Origin: Apostichopus parvimensis
Taxonomy: Eukaryota > Echinodermata > Holothuroidea > Aspidochirotida > Stichopodidae
Assembly (NCBI GenBank): GCA_000934455.1
Contig: KN890870.1
Location: forward strand, 391-38,936
Direction: 5' to 3'
Length of the DNA stretch: 38,546 bases
A program made the translations under genes and the position numbers. Each line of letters begins with the position of its first letter. Position 1 is the first letter of the stretch. The notes beneath the pieces are model-generated. The model searched no databases and had not been told where the DNA came from. It was given only the letters and a program-made list of their open reading frames with translations. Of this stretch, positions 20,700-31,127 are shown one piece after another.

Positions 20700-23684
20700 T
20701 TAACGACCCCACACGGACACATCCCCTCCTTTATAAAAATCCTTCATTTCACCTCTGGCTCTTACGTTCCATAAATGTTCATGCTCCTACCAAAATTGGT
20801 CTGGACAATTTCAAATTTGCCCCTCCCCCTCCCCAGGAAATTCTGTGCATACTTCTGATATTGTGAGCAGTGTTATTATTGAGTATGGTGATCTTAAATG
20901 AGGCAAGGGATTGCACTAAGCCTCTCTTTGACTTTCTGGTTCTATTAGCAGAGATGAGGTCATAGCACTGGGGTTATGAATGGACTTTGTAAGGGTGATA
21001 GCATTGCTTTCCATGAAAGTGCTAGAGAAAAAAGATGATTTGAAAATGTCCATTCACATAGAAAATTTCCTAAGTTAACTCCATTCTTTCTTTCTTCATG
21101 TAACAAATGTGTTTGACTATTAAACCTTGTCCACCACACTTTCGGGGAAAAAAAAAGAAGTAAAAAATCAATAAATTAGATGTATCTATTTTCCCTGTCT
21201 GATAGCTAAGCATCTTGTCAATCAATGCCTATTGTAAGTTCTTCAAAGCAGTATTTTTACCACAGACTTGTACAGTACACATTTGTAATGTATTGTAAAT
21301 TTGTATTGATTTTTCACTGACTCACTGAGCGCTGCCTTTCAAACAATTACTATGTCCAATCAGCATAGGACAGACGGTTCTTTTTCTCTGGTAGTTATTT
21401 CTGGTCACTGAATTAAATTTTGAACTAATATATTACATTAGCACAGAAAACTGTATTTATTATTGAAATTCCTTTCTCTGTTACTTTCTGTGCTTTTATC
21501 AAATGAAACTTAATCTGTCGTTCTTGGTTACATGGTTCACAAGGTGGTTTCCAACTGGAAAACCGTAGCAAATTAATGAGGATCATAGCTCAGGTTTTAC
21601 ACCCAGTAAGCTGTGTATTTCCTACGATCTGTATACTTTTAACCAACTTGGAGCTTGCATGACCTGTTCAGAATCCAACTTGCAGCTTTCCTTTTGAGAA
21701 TATCATATTTTGGGTATCAAGCTTTCAAATAAAAATAGAATTTATATTGTGTTCAGTGTCTGAGGAAAATCTGCTTATAGGTATCACATTTCTCTGGTTT
21801 TAACACACCATCACATTATGAAGGTGTGAGCCAGAACCACTGTGGAAGTGACTTATTTTCAGACTTATCAAACTCGCATTGTCAGGGAATATTCTTCCAA
21901 CTGGCTCTACAAATAGGCTATTATCTGTCGCTGCAATCAAAATATTACAATCTTTTCTCCCAATAACAGGATTTGTGGCTAGACTATTTGGCTCAATGAT
22001 CTGGGGTTGGGTAGAAAATGTAAGGTCACTGCTTATCCAGCTGTTATGAATAATTGATACTACAATCAGAAGCTCAAAAGGAATAAAAAGCTCCTTTTTT
22101 TTATCTCTTTAGACTTCAAAGGATTTGTTTTGTCAGTTTTGAGCAGGTCAGCTTGACCAATGGCTTAGTGAAAAAAGCCAAAAGAAGGAATATTGGTGGT
22201 CTCTAATCAGGACTTGTGGCACAATTTTACAAGTTAGGTCAAACCTGAATTGTTTGAAAGAGGTACATGGAGGTGTGCATGTGTGTTACAAGCATAGTAT
22301 CAGAGGCCACTATATAGCACCGTGTCAAGGCCCTGAGCATCAGATATGCACTGTAAGCTTATTCATACACACAGTATTCATGCTAGACTTTGTACCAAGA
22401 ACAGATAAAAAAGAAAGAAACAAGATAGTGAGAGAGACAGAATTGTAATAAGAAGTACATATAGGTAGACACACTGTATTAACCTTGCATAATTTTAAAT
22501 ACAATTTTGGTGCAAAGAAGTTTTTAAAGTTGTGATTTTCAATTCTTCAGGGTAGCAAAGTTATCGCACATTTAAAGTTTTATGTTTGGTGTTTAATACC
22601 AACTATAGCATCATCATAGACGTGTCATCACAACATTGAGGTGGATAAACCAAACTTTTTATTTCATTTTCCAGGGGTGGGGGGGGGGGCGGGGAGGGAA
22701 ATAATCTGAGGAGAAAATATTCTAGTGTGTGGCTTATTTCAGTACAGAACTCTGGATAGCAATGTTAACTTTTTCTTAGTAGAGGTCAGGTTAGGTCCAG
22801 GCCAAACAAATAGAAGTTAAATAATATAAACTCTTTGGAACAGTTGCGGATGCAACATGGTTTACAGATAACACATTAGAACACCATGAAATCTCTTTTG
22901 ATACATCCTGACAAAACCGACGACGAACATTTAGCTGAATTTATTATCTTTTAGGTCTCTCATGGTAGAGGTCATGTTACGGTTGCAATCTGTTTACCAT
23001 TAGATAACCGAATAGATCTATGTGAAGAGAATGATTGTGAACTGTAGATCACCTTCAGCATATGAACCCAGGTTGTACATGTTTACCAGTCGTTCTGCAT
23101 AGTTAGTTTAATCAGTGCATGTGAACCGTGCAAAGGAAACACTGTCATGTGACCAGGGACTAATTAAGAAGTGTTCAAATATTGTGTAGCATTTTTGAAG
23201 GCTCTGACCTTTTCTATTTATTTTCTTTGTATTTTGTATAAGCAATAATTTACGATGTGATACATGCATTAGATATAATTCCCTACAGTGTATAAAATGT
23301 TCAACTTTTCAACCATGTTGTGCTCTATTATGTCAGTCCAACATTGGCTTTTATCCATATCAGATATTTTAGATACCAACATTGATCTGCAGGGCAGGTC
23401 TGATAGCAACAAATATTTGAGCCTCCCCTGCCCAACCCCCCCCCCCCCGCAAAAGAAAAAGGAACAAAAAACCGCCCTACTTGCACGTTATTTGCTCACT
23501 AGCAGATTTTAGCAATACAACAAGAAAAGTCTTGTTTTGTGACTATAGGTAAGGAGCTATACATATTATTTTACTGTTGTAGGCTACAGTCACAGCTGTG
23601 TTGCACACATGGTATGCATCATGAAATGAAATGCTAGGGAAAGCTGATTGAGTTCAGAGTAAACAGAATCCACAGGTTAAAATA
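20700..23684. other. Long AT-rich stretch, no gene seen
   Basis: C-rich words lie near 20820-20836, a G-rich run at about 22676-22697, and a C run at about 23437-23448. Two diffuse AGAGGTCA words (about 22783 and 22972) share GTAGAGGTCA with their flanks but are too weak to call a repeat. Short frames resemble nothing. Confidence 0.45.
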
Positions 23685-23855
23685 AAGTTACTTTGCTCCT
23701 CGCTTACCTGTCTCCTCACAACCTTAGCACCTCATTCTACCGTATCTAGTATGCCCTGGTAATCTTTTAACACTGTGCACACTCAACGACCGGCTCCTCA
23801 GGTCATTGCCCTTTCTTCTCATTCTACCATCCAAAGTGCCTACACATGCATTTTC
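23685..23855 (+). repeat. Dispersed repeat, CTTACCTGTCTCC family, copy 1
   Basis: The copy starts AGTTACTTTGCTCCTCG and carries CTTACCTGTCTCC at 23703-23715, followed by ACAACCTTAGCACCTC, TTCTACCGT, CCTGGTAA, AACACTGTGC and a GACCGG...AGGTCA imperfect palindrome. It matches 37264-37420 closely and 28275-28440 more distantly, all in the same orientation. Similarity ends after TTCTACCATCCAAAGTGCC. No coding capacity; a truncated copy. Confidence 0.85.
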
Positions 23856-25120
23856 TAAACCAGTAAGTTTTATGATTTTCTCTGCCATCTACTCAAGAAA
23901 GATCAATCTATTTCACATTTATTAGGAAACTTACACAATTCAAGAAGATGAAAAAACCAAGCTTAAACACAATTTAAAAAAACCATTATCTTGATTTATT
24001 TTATACTATATAGACTAAGTATCCATTGCAACAGTCTGTCTCAAGTATATATACAACACAGGTTGTCTACTGTTGGCAGTCGATGCATATACTATCTTCA
24101 TTGGTATTACATTTTATCACTTTTTATCACTTTTTGTCTCCATGAAGTATTACGGACACTCTATCCGATCACAGTCTTTCTCCTCTTTCACCTGAACTTA
24201 TCATTCTGAAGTTCTACAATTAAATTTTTCTCGTGAGAATTAAGCACTATTTCAATTGTCTGTACAAAGTTTTTCCCATAATTGATTTCAGTCCACTCTC
24301 ACCACCGGTGGGTCTCCTCTACGTACACACTCGGATCGAAGCCAGCATACTAGATAGTGAATACTCTGCCAGTTCTATTCGTGTACAAATCACCATGTCG
24401 TATCTTCGTACAAGCTGTTTTAAGCATGTTTGGCGAGTTTGACTGTTCTAGGGGACGTTTTAATTCCTCTGATAATATCCTGTTTCCTCTTCAGCTGATG
24501 GGCACGTTTCCCCTTTTGGAACTTGTTGTAGAAAGTTTTTGTTTGTGACTTTTAATCTGTAACTACTCGATATCAGATTTCTAAGGTATCTGTCAAAAGT
24601 TTAAGTTTTGTTAATATAAATGTTGGACATGGTACAGTGCTAGTTTTCTTTAACTGTTATCATGAGACTGTTGAGGTTTTGTTGTTCTGCTCCTGGTCAG
24701 ACTGAAGCAGAAATTTACAATTAGAACAGCAAAAATTTGGTTTGTTTTTATTTTACTCAAGATAATCCTACTATTTTGGTCCATGAGCAATATCCCTCTC
24801 TATTTAACTGTTTCAGCAATCAATACTGCAAGTCAATGGTTTACTTCCACTTGTCTCTCAAAAGGATGATCCCATCATCCTTGAGTGACTACCGAGGACT
24901 TTAATCTGCAAGAGATAGTTAAGCCTACACATACATGCCTAGATAGAGAAAAGCATTGGTGTCACCTCTCACCACCTATGTAAAGATATCATATGTGTAA
25001 GTGTGTGTATGTATGTGTGTATGTGAGTGAGTGAGTGATAGGAGGACATGCCTTCTGGTATAGAGTGTTTCTTTCTTGCCTGGTTTGGAAGCTGACCTCA
25101 TTTTTGTCTTCCTCCCTAAG
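23856..25120. other. AT-rich stretch, no gene recognised
   Basis: Short frames at about 23991-24548 overlap one another. A (TG)n/(TATG)n tract lies at about 24990-25036. The CpG patch at about 24300-24450 is unexplained. Confidence 0.35.
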
Positions 25121-25179
25121 GCAAGATTAATCACCCTAGGATGATAAATACAAAGCAAAGATACTGTCAGGTCACCCAG
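25121..25179 (+). CDS. Possible 59-base internal exon
   Basis: A long pyrimidine-rich acceptor-like sequence (TTTTTGTCTTCCTCCCTAAG) ends at 25120 and a near-ideal donor (CCCAG|GTAAGG) follows 25179. One of the three frames is open across the 59 bases (KINHPRMINTKQRYCQVTQ, after two leading bases). The AAG rather than CAG at the acceptor weakens it. The minus strand is also open here. Too short to assign a family. Confidence 0.15.
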
Positions 25180-26444
25180 GTAAGGCCTCCTTGGATTTTC
25201 TGGTACTTCAAACTTGTATAGCAAGATGTTGTAGGTTATAGGTATGAATTCCACAGTGTTAGTGTTATTCATGTTGATCATGCAAAGGGGGGCAGGGGGG
25301 GGGGAGCAGGGGGAAGGCCTGTGGTAGGTAGGATATTCAATTTAATTAGAATAGTGAACCATGAAGGCTGATGATGTTGCCAGCCTAATATTGTTGACTA
25401 ATGATGTGAAAAAATTTAACTGATATGGCAGTTTGACTCTGTGCAGGTATAATTTTTCCTGGCACATTAATCATTATCAATGATATACAAGAGACTGACC
25501 ATTTGCTACTAACTTTTAATGGAAATACAAATTTTCCCAAAATGCTATAAAATGTTTCTTCAGGGTTTATATGAAGTGGTGGAAAGGAAGAAAGGGAGTG
25601 TGTGGGAGGGGGAGGGAGGAGGGGGGGGTGAGGCTGGCTCCCCCTCTGTTTTGAAAGCTTGTCTTTCCTTTTTATTTTCCTAGAGAAGTATTTCCAGACT
25701 ATATATCTTCTTAAATGTAAATGATATTATAATCAATACCATGGTCATAAGTTTGTCAACATTATGGTATTCTCATAAGAGGCCCTTGACCGTAGCATTT
25801 TGAGTGATAGCAATGAAATCTATGGAATCACCTCCCACCCCACCCCAGCCCTGACCCTTCCCCTCCTACTCCCCCTCCCCTATGGTAACTTTCTGGTGGG
25901 AACTGGATCATGCATGCTTCTTGAGTGAATGCTGATTTATTGTCTCTTTCTTGAAGATCTATTGTCACTTTTTGGCCTTTCTTGAATTGTCTTTATCTTT
26001 TGGAAGAACAGATGAAATCTTCCGTCACCGAATTTTCTAGTTTCATGAGCAGAGGGCCCCATTCTACCTGGTAATTAACGAACATTTATCTTCGTCACTT
26101 GAGGGCATAAAATCTACAGCTCTGCAAATTGGTTGATGGATGTGTTTGTTAATGCTGAAAGACATGTTGTTTTAATCTAGCTTGGGGAAAATTAAAATAC
26201 TACAATAAAATTATATGACTCACCACCAATAGACCGTAGAGCTATGTTATTTGGATTTCAAGTGACTTTGGACATTCAGTGAGGATAATTCATTTTCTTG
26301 ATCTTTTCGAATGTTGGTTGAGTCAAGGTTTCTCTTGCCCAACAAATAGGATTTAACATACATACAGTCCATTGTTCTGTAGTCGCATTAATGCAAAAAG
26401 GAATGGGGTGAAAATTCAATGGAGAAAAAGTGTTATAAACTTTT
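25180..26444. other. Stretch with G- and C-rich tracts, no gene seen
   Basis: G-rich tracts lie at about 25287-25313 and 25574-25632, and a C-rich tract at about 25832-25881. The rest is AT-rich with short frames only. Confidence 0.5.
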
Positions 26445-26552
26445 AAATGGTAGGTTTAGAAGGAACTAGAGGGCTGTGATCTTGAAGTGGGTCAACAAGG
26501 GCGCAGTGCATAACCGTTATCTGTTGTTTTTAGCTAGATAAGATTGGAGTGC
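26445..26552 (+). repeat. Partial copy of the right part of the 37-kb element
   Basis: AAATGGTAGGTTTAGAAGGA, CTGTGATCTTGAA, GCAGTGCAT and GATTGGAGTGC appear in the same order and spacing as at 37626-37728. The terminal CTTACCTGTCTCC-type inverted repeat is not preserved here. This is an independent fragment of the right-hand side of that element. Confidence 0.7.
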
Positions 26553-27090
26553 AATGATGTATGCAATCATAGATGTTGGTTTGTGATGTTACTAAATAGG
26601 TTAACATTGTTTTTATGCCATTATTTATCCCTTTTGTGATGTTTATATTGGCAATTCAAATAGAAGTATCGTTGAAACTTTATATCAACACTTTTTTTAT
26701 AGAATTATGCGACAGTAACAGCTGGATTGATTTTTATTCTACATATTTATCACCATTTTCTTTGCTGCAAAGGGAAGCAATCGATCAATTTGTTTCCTTT
26801 TAATACATGAGATGAAAAAGAAATGTTGAAGCTGGCAAGCACATATTTTTTTTAAATTTACTGAGCTCACACATGTCCTTGCCAGGACTTATAGTTGACA
26901 TACATATTCAATGGCTTCGGTAGTTTATCATAGTTGAATTGATATTACAACAAACAAAATATTAAAAAAAGGCAGAGAAAAGAAGAGAAAAAGTTAAATG
27001 AGGAGAAAAGCCCAAGGTAAGTTGGAACCTGGGTACCCCTTGGGTGATTAGTCATAGAGTTTGAAATTTACTTCATGAGTAAACCATGCT
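26553..27090. other. AT-rich stretch, no gene seen
   Basis: A 62-codon frame at 26615-26803 is hydrophobic at its start, but AT-rich DNA commonly gives such peptides. Nothing recognised. Confidence 0.4.
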
Positions 27091-27345
27091 ATGCAAGAGC
27101 ATGCTCATGAAGCAAGCATTTATACGCTCTTCCCCGATCAGAGGAAGATTGAGGAAAAGCACTTTGGCAGTCAATTTGAGGAGGGACCCTACAGGGAGTT
27201 ACATACTGAAGTGGTGGTTACACTAGGTCAGACTGTGAAAAGCGTGCGTTATTTTACATCCCAAGGGGATCGCCACTGTGGTGGAGAACATCACAATGGA
27301 AATAGATTATGTTGTAATAAACTTGGTACCCATCTTGACTTGTAA
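27091..27345 (+). CDS. Weak coding candidate with ATG start, unrecognised
   Basis: ATG to TAA, 84 codons, with a TGA four codons upstream of the ATG. The composition is balanced and hydrophilic (for example HFGSQFEEGPYRELHTEVVV), with a His/Gly/Cys-rich end (DRHCGGEHHNGNRLCCNK) that could look metal-binding. The next candidate begins 200 bases downstream on the same strand. No family is recognised. It might be a decayed gene fragment or chance. Confidence 0.18.
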   Translation: MQEHAHEASIYTLFPDQRKIEEKHFGSQFEEGPYRELHTEVVVTLGQTVKSVRYFTSQGDRHCGGEHHNGNRLCCNKLGTHLDL

Positions 27346-27544
27346 TTACTAAGTTTCAATCATGCCAAGGTTACAAATCAGGAAGCCTTGTGATAATATA
27401 CTGCAAACTTGATTGGGGTTTAAAAGGAAGTTGCAGGATTTCATAGGACTCATAGGACTTGTGTAGATGATGGTACACATGGCAATATAGCAGCCAACTC
27501 AATTCTCGCTGGTTTAGCTAAATACTTAGAAGGAATTCCCACAG

Positions 27545-27771
27545 AGGCGAGAGATCCACAGAGAGGGGAGTATGCAGCTTGCAGGCTCTTGGGATGGATC
27601 GTCTGTTTGATCATGACTTGTACTATAGGTTCTACTGTATTTATAGCAAAGTTCAAGCAAAGTTCAGTATATTCTGTAGAGCCTTTCTTATTTAGGATGC
27701 TAGAGCTGCTGATTATTGCTAGACAGACTTGCTATGTGGCTATCATGCAAGTACTTCAGACGTGTCGGTGA
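27545..27771 (+). CDS. Possible terminal exon, membrane protein, weak dispanin/CD225 likeness
   Basis: An acceptor-like ATTCCCACAG ends at 27544. The following frame reads ARDPQRGEYAACR, then the hydrophobic segment LLGWIVCLIMTCTIGSTVFI (about residues 14-33), and continues to a TGA at 27769-27771 (75 codons from 27547). The frame is also open upstream of the acceptor back to about 27423 (…HGNIAANSILAGLAKYLEGI). In dispanin/CD225 proteins the second half has a basic/acidic loop, a GDY-like motif, Ala residues, and then a membrane helix with I-x-G; the last exon often starts in that loop. The match is partial: the usual Ser/Lys/Arg stretch between GEY and the helix is missing. The tail after the helix is unlike the family. 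Confidence 0.22.
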
Positions 27772-27856
27772 CTGTTTATTCAAAGTTCACAAAATAGCAA
27801 CAGAACTATTGACAACTGAGCTTCTGTATCCAGCCCTTAATTTGTGGATATCATAT

Positions 27857-27940
27857 ATAATAATAATAATAATAATAAATGAGACTTATATAGCGCCAAA
27901 TCAGTAAACAAAAGTCACTGCTCAAGGCGCTTTACAAAGA
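27857..27940 (+). repeat. (TAA)n plus AGCGCC/GGCGCT marine-invertebrate repeat
   Basis: A (TAA)n run (about 27858-27879) leads into GAGACTTATATAGCGCC (stem AGCGCC at 27892-27897) and, after about 28 bases, GCTCAAGGCGCTTTACA (stem GGCGCT at 27926-27931). This arrangement is a very widespread repeat in marine invertebrate genomes, remembered but not checked. It is non-coding, and its inverted core could fold into a hairpin. Confidence 0.75.
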
Positions 27941-28274
27941 AAGTAAATTAATTTACAAATGAACAAGTGAAAAAATGGGTCTTAAGTAGACTTTTGAAAG
28001 TAGAAAGTTATCCATTCCTTTGTTGATGGTACCATGATTCAGAAATCTCTGCACAATTTCTGAGCATGTTACACTTCATTTAATTTGTGACAACCTGGGA
28101 AGTAATAGGGAAGGGATTTTTATGAAGAATTCAGCATTTTGGTATGTAACTAGCTTCAACTTATTCAAGAACAGAAAACTGACAAGGAAACTATAAATGA
28201 AATTTGAATGAGCAAGAAACTTATTGTCTAGAATAGCTAGATTCAAACTGGCCAGTGACATTCTGGTTTCCAAG
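27941..28274. other. AT-rich stretch, no gene seen
   Basis: A 65-codon minus-strand frame at 28076-28273 is Leu/Phe/Asn-rich and unrecognised. Confidence 0.4.
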
Positions 28275-28440
28275 ATTTACTACGCTTCCTCTCGCTTACC
28301 TGTCTTAATCTCAGCACTCTCGCACTCTATTGTGCCTGGAAGAAACTGGTAAAATTTTGACACCTCTATGGCCAGTCACTTCCAGTTGATGCCCCCTTCA
28401 CCCCCCCTCCACCCCCTCCACACTCGTTCTTTCTATCACA
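28275..28440 (+). repeat. Dispersed repeat, CTTACCTGTCTCC family, copy 2
   Basis: This is the most diverged copy. It starts GATTTACTACGCTTCCTCTCG, broken as GATTTACTAC and CTTCCTCTCG, has CTTACCTGTCT at 28295-28305, then CAGCACTC, CTATTGTGCCTGG, CTGGTAAAAT, GACACCTCTATGGCC and GTCACT, and ends in C-rich sequence. The order matches copies at 23685 and 37264. A plus-strand frame starting inside it (28368) is a by-product. Confidence 0.7.
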
Positions 28441-28678
28441 TAGAGTGTTTCTACGACGTAAATGTTCGCAGACTTCATTATCTTTTCCGATCTGCGTTTT
28501 TAGGTCGCTATCTGGACTTCAGTAGTTGTTCACCAACTGATGTTCACCTACTAGTTTAGCTTATAATACTTACCCACATTCGTACTAGGAATTTAGCAAT
28601 TATACCCTCGTTCCTACTACTGTCTATTTGTCTACGTTATTGAATTTGTAGGAAGGTTACAGTTTACTCCTACGTGCA
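28441..28678. other. Unassigned sequence with CpG after copy 2
   Basis: Several CpG and TACG/TCGC words occur, unlike the background. This may be the inner part of the repeat family, diverged beyond visual alignment to the other copies. Confidence 0.3.
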
Positions 28679-28750
28679 TGAATGAATGAATTAATGAATG
28701 AACTAATTAATGAACGATTGATTGATTGCATGAACGATTGATTGATTGTG
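28679..28750 (+). repeat. (AATG)n-type array and 18-bp duplication
   Basis: ATGAATGAATGAATTAATGA words grade into two exact copies of TGAACGATTGATTGATTG at 28711-28728 and 28731-28748. Confidence 0.85.
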
Positions 28751-29600
28751 CACACAACAGCAAGGGTAAACAAATGAACCCTTGTCTAAGTTCTTGCCCT
28801 GTAATTTCTGCAAAGGTCTGTTCCTATTAAAAGGTACCGAATATTGCATGGAAAGTTCTCAGTGAGCGAGAAAGGAAATGTTTTCTCTTTCCAAGTCGAT
28901 TGTACATGCTCCTTATAGAATAGTGTCAGTCAGGACTTACCTCGTTGAACTGGTTGATATAAAATTATTCCTTCGATCTGACCTACTCGAGGAAGCCTCC
29001 TTTAAAAGTTGTCAACAAACCTCTTGCTCTCTTGTGCAGTTCTAGTGCAGAATATTTTCCTTAATGCTTTTTTTGGACCTAGGGCTGTTTGGATTTGTAA
29101 CTTTGTAAATACTCTCTTGAGATCAAGATCAAAGAGAGCTATATAAAACAGTAGAGTTAAATAAGTACTGTCAAGTTCTGTGCAGTACGTTCATGTCAAG
29201 AAGGCGGAAACACTTTTAATTTCCAACCCAGATCTTATCTTTTGCTACTTTTGGGAGCAAAGAGGATTGTGGGTGAAGTTGATCTTTCTAAACAGTGATT
29301 ATAGTTAGGAAAACAATACACAATTCCAGACATATGTACAGTTGTCAATTAAAAAAATTAAATTAAAGATATAAAAAAATATCACATATCAAAAAGAATT
29401 AATCTAGACAGTATATAAGATAAGTTCAGATAGTATTTCTTAATGTAGCATCTGACAATGCATATTCAATAGAATATTTACATCATTAATATTACAAGTT
29501 TGAACTTTCTGAAAAATACTTTTAGAATATTTTCATATGTACTGTGAAATTTGTTGAACCTATTGTACCAGCCATTGTTTCATGTTTCGGCTGCAGTTTG
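28751..29600. other. AT-rich stretch, no gene seen
   Basis: An A/T-only patch lies at about 29350-29385 (AATTAAAAAAATTAAATTAA). No coding frame is credible. Confidence 0.5.
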
Positions 29601-29795
29601 TCATACTTCTTCTTTAATAGCATACCACAAGAGTACATCGTCCATTGTGTGGTCACCATGTGTATGAATTTTCGTCATCGTCCACCCTCTCCGGAGGACC
29701 TTAATTGGTTTAGGATATAGAGTCCTACACTCGGGTACCCACCCATCCGTGGTTACAACATTTTGATCTTGGTACCAAAGAGCTGTTTTCATGTA
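29601..29795 (-). CDS. Best coding candidate, unrecognised, possible terminal exon
   Basis: On the minus strand the frame runs from a possible acceptor (AACAAACAAG, ending at 29796) through TAC-ATG to a TGA at 29601-29603, about 64 codons. The peptide has composition typical of a folded protein: four Trp, two Cys-free stretches and balanced charge (for example LWYQDQNVVTTDGWVPECRT and then RRGWTMTKIHTHGDHTMDD, ending VLLWYAIKEEV). Codons include several CpG-containing ones (ACG, CGG, GAC-GAT) rare in the flanks. An in-frame TGA precedes the ATG by four codons, so if real it is either a tiny ORF or, more likely, the last exon of a spliced gene on the minus strand. I cannot name a family. An old retroelement or pseudogene fragment is an alternative. 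Confidence 0.35.
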   Translation of the reverse strand, partial: YMKTALWYQDQNVVTTDGWVPECRTLYPKPIKVLRRGWTMTKIHTHGDHTMDDVLLWYAIKEEV

Positions 29796-30914
29796 CTTGT
29801 TTGTTCAGAACACAATGTCATTTGAGATCACCTGTGACTCAGCTAAGGTGGCACTATTATTGTAGACAAGAGCTTACATCACATATATATCTTTGATAAA
29901 TATAATATAACTCTCAGCACACAAGTCATTGGCCTGCAATCAGCATCCTTGCATCATTATCAGTACTTCAAATACATGTATGTATACTGATGAAATTCTC
30001 CTTATTAAAGTGCAATGCAAAGTTCAGACTTGAAAACGGTGACACACTTCCATCCACGGCGGAAGAGAAATTTGGTTCTTGAGTAGCAAATGTCTTCCAC
30101 AATGATACATGTGTATTCACCCTGAACATATAAACACACTGTGCATACTACTAGTTATGTCTATCATTACATGCACTTAGAACTGTACAGTCTTTGATCT
30201 TTATATTTGTATATTTGAAGGCTGAATGATTAGATCTGTGGCTGAATGATAAGAGGTATCTTCAAGCCGTTACTCTTTGTACAGGTAGCCTATTTATTAA
30301 AGTCCGATCAATTCCATCTGTTTACATAAATATGACAAAGGTTTTGAAGTATGTTAGGAAGTGTTCTGTCTCAGCTATAATACACAAAAGAAGTTTGCTT
30401 TTCATTTTCAATATTCATCGATGTTAATTAATTTTAAGATATCTTAGACTGTTTTTTTTGTGGACCAGAGAGAATTGGTAGGCCAGATATCTACAAGCAA
30501 CTGTTTCATTTGCATGTTCCCTTAATTATGACAGTAGATCTATTAGGACATCATTTTGCTTTGAATTTGCCAAACTTGAGTGGTTTCATACTTGATTGTT
30601 TTAAAACATAAAGATCATGTTAAGTTGTAAACATAATGTATCGCTTTGGCCTACAAAAATTTCCACTAGATACGACGAAGTTAAGCAAACCTTGCAGTTT
30701 AAAAATAAAACAGCACGTCAATTTTTGTGGGACACAAAAAGTTTCTGTAAATTAGATAACTGGTAAAAAAAATTGGTCCTTTGAGAGTATAAAAATTGTC
30801 GTAAATGCATGTGTCACATGCGTAGATTTGGAGGTATCCAAATCGGTGTGAATTTTCCAATACTTGGTGAATAAAAGTTATAACCAAACTCAGATTTAAG
30901 CTTTGAACCGTTAA
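29796..30914. other. AT-rich stretch, no gene seen
   Basis: If 29601-29795 is an exon, this would be intron or intergenic DNA. A minus-strand frame at 30699-30887 is aromatic-rich and unrecognised. Confidence 0.4.
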
Positions 30915-31127
30915 TCATCCAACTAGGGTTGGTCTTTGTATAACAGAGTGTGCGAACATTATAGAGGTACAGGAGACTTTTTTCCAATGGCTAAATTTAA
31001 GTATCACGAATGCCGTTGTCCTTGAAATTTCATACTCTGTATCTTTGGGGTCATAAACTAATTTTTGCCACGTGAGAGTGCAGCCTATGTGTGAGTCTGA
31101 AAGTTCACTATTTGCCGCATTGTCATC
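30915..31127 (-). CDS. Possible minus-strand exon, Ig-like spacing only
   Basis: On the minus strand, AAATATAAACAG ends at 31128 as a weak acceptor. The next 70 codons (DDNAANSELSDSHIGCTLTW at the start) end at TGA 30915-30917. A CTLTW near the start and HWKKVSCTSIMF about 34 residues later give a Cys-x-x-x-Trp ... Cys spacing loosely like a short immunoglobulin-type fold, but the usual Tyr-x-Cys is absent. There is no ATG at the 5' end. It lies 1.1 kb from the other minus-strand candidate at 29.6 kb, which could be a later exon, though this one ends in a stop. Chance is a serious alternative. Confidence 0.2.
   Translation of the reverse strand, partial: DDNAANSELSDSHIGCTLTWQKLVYDPKDTEYEISRTTAFVILKFSHWKKVSCTSIMFAHSVIQRPTLVG

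Noticed and set aside
22783-22982. Possible pair of AGAGGTCA-based repeats
   Set aside because: The similarity covers only about ten bases.
24976-25281. 101-codon minus-strand frame with a THTHIHTHTYTY end
   Set aside because: The tail is microsatellite-encoded and the frame runs through it; the remainder is not recognised.
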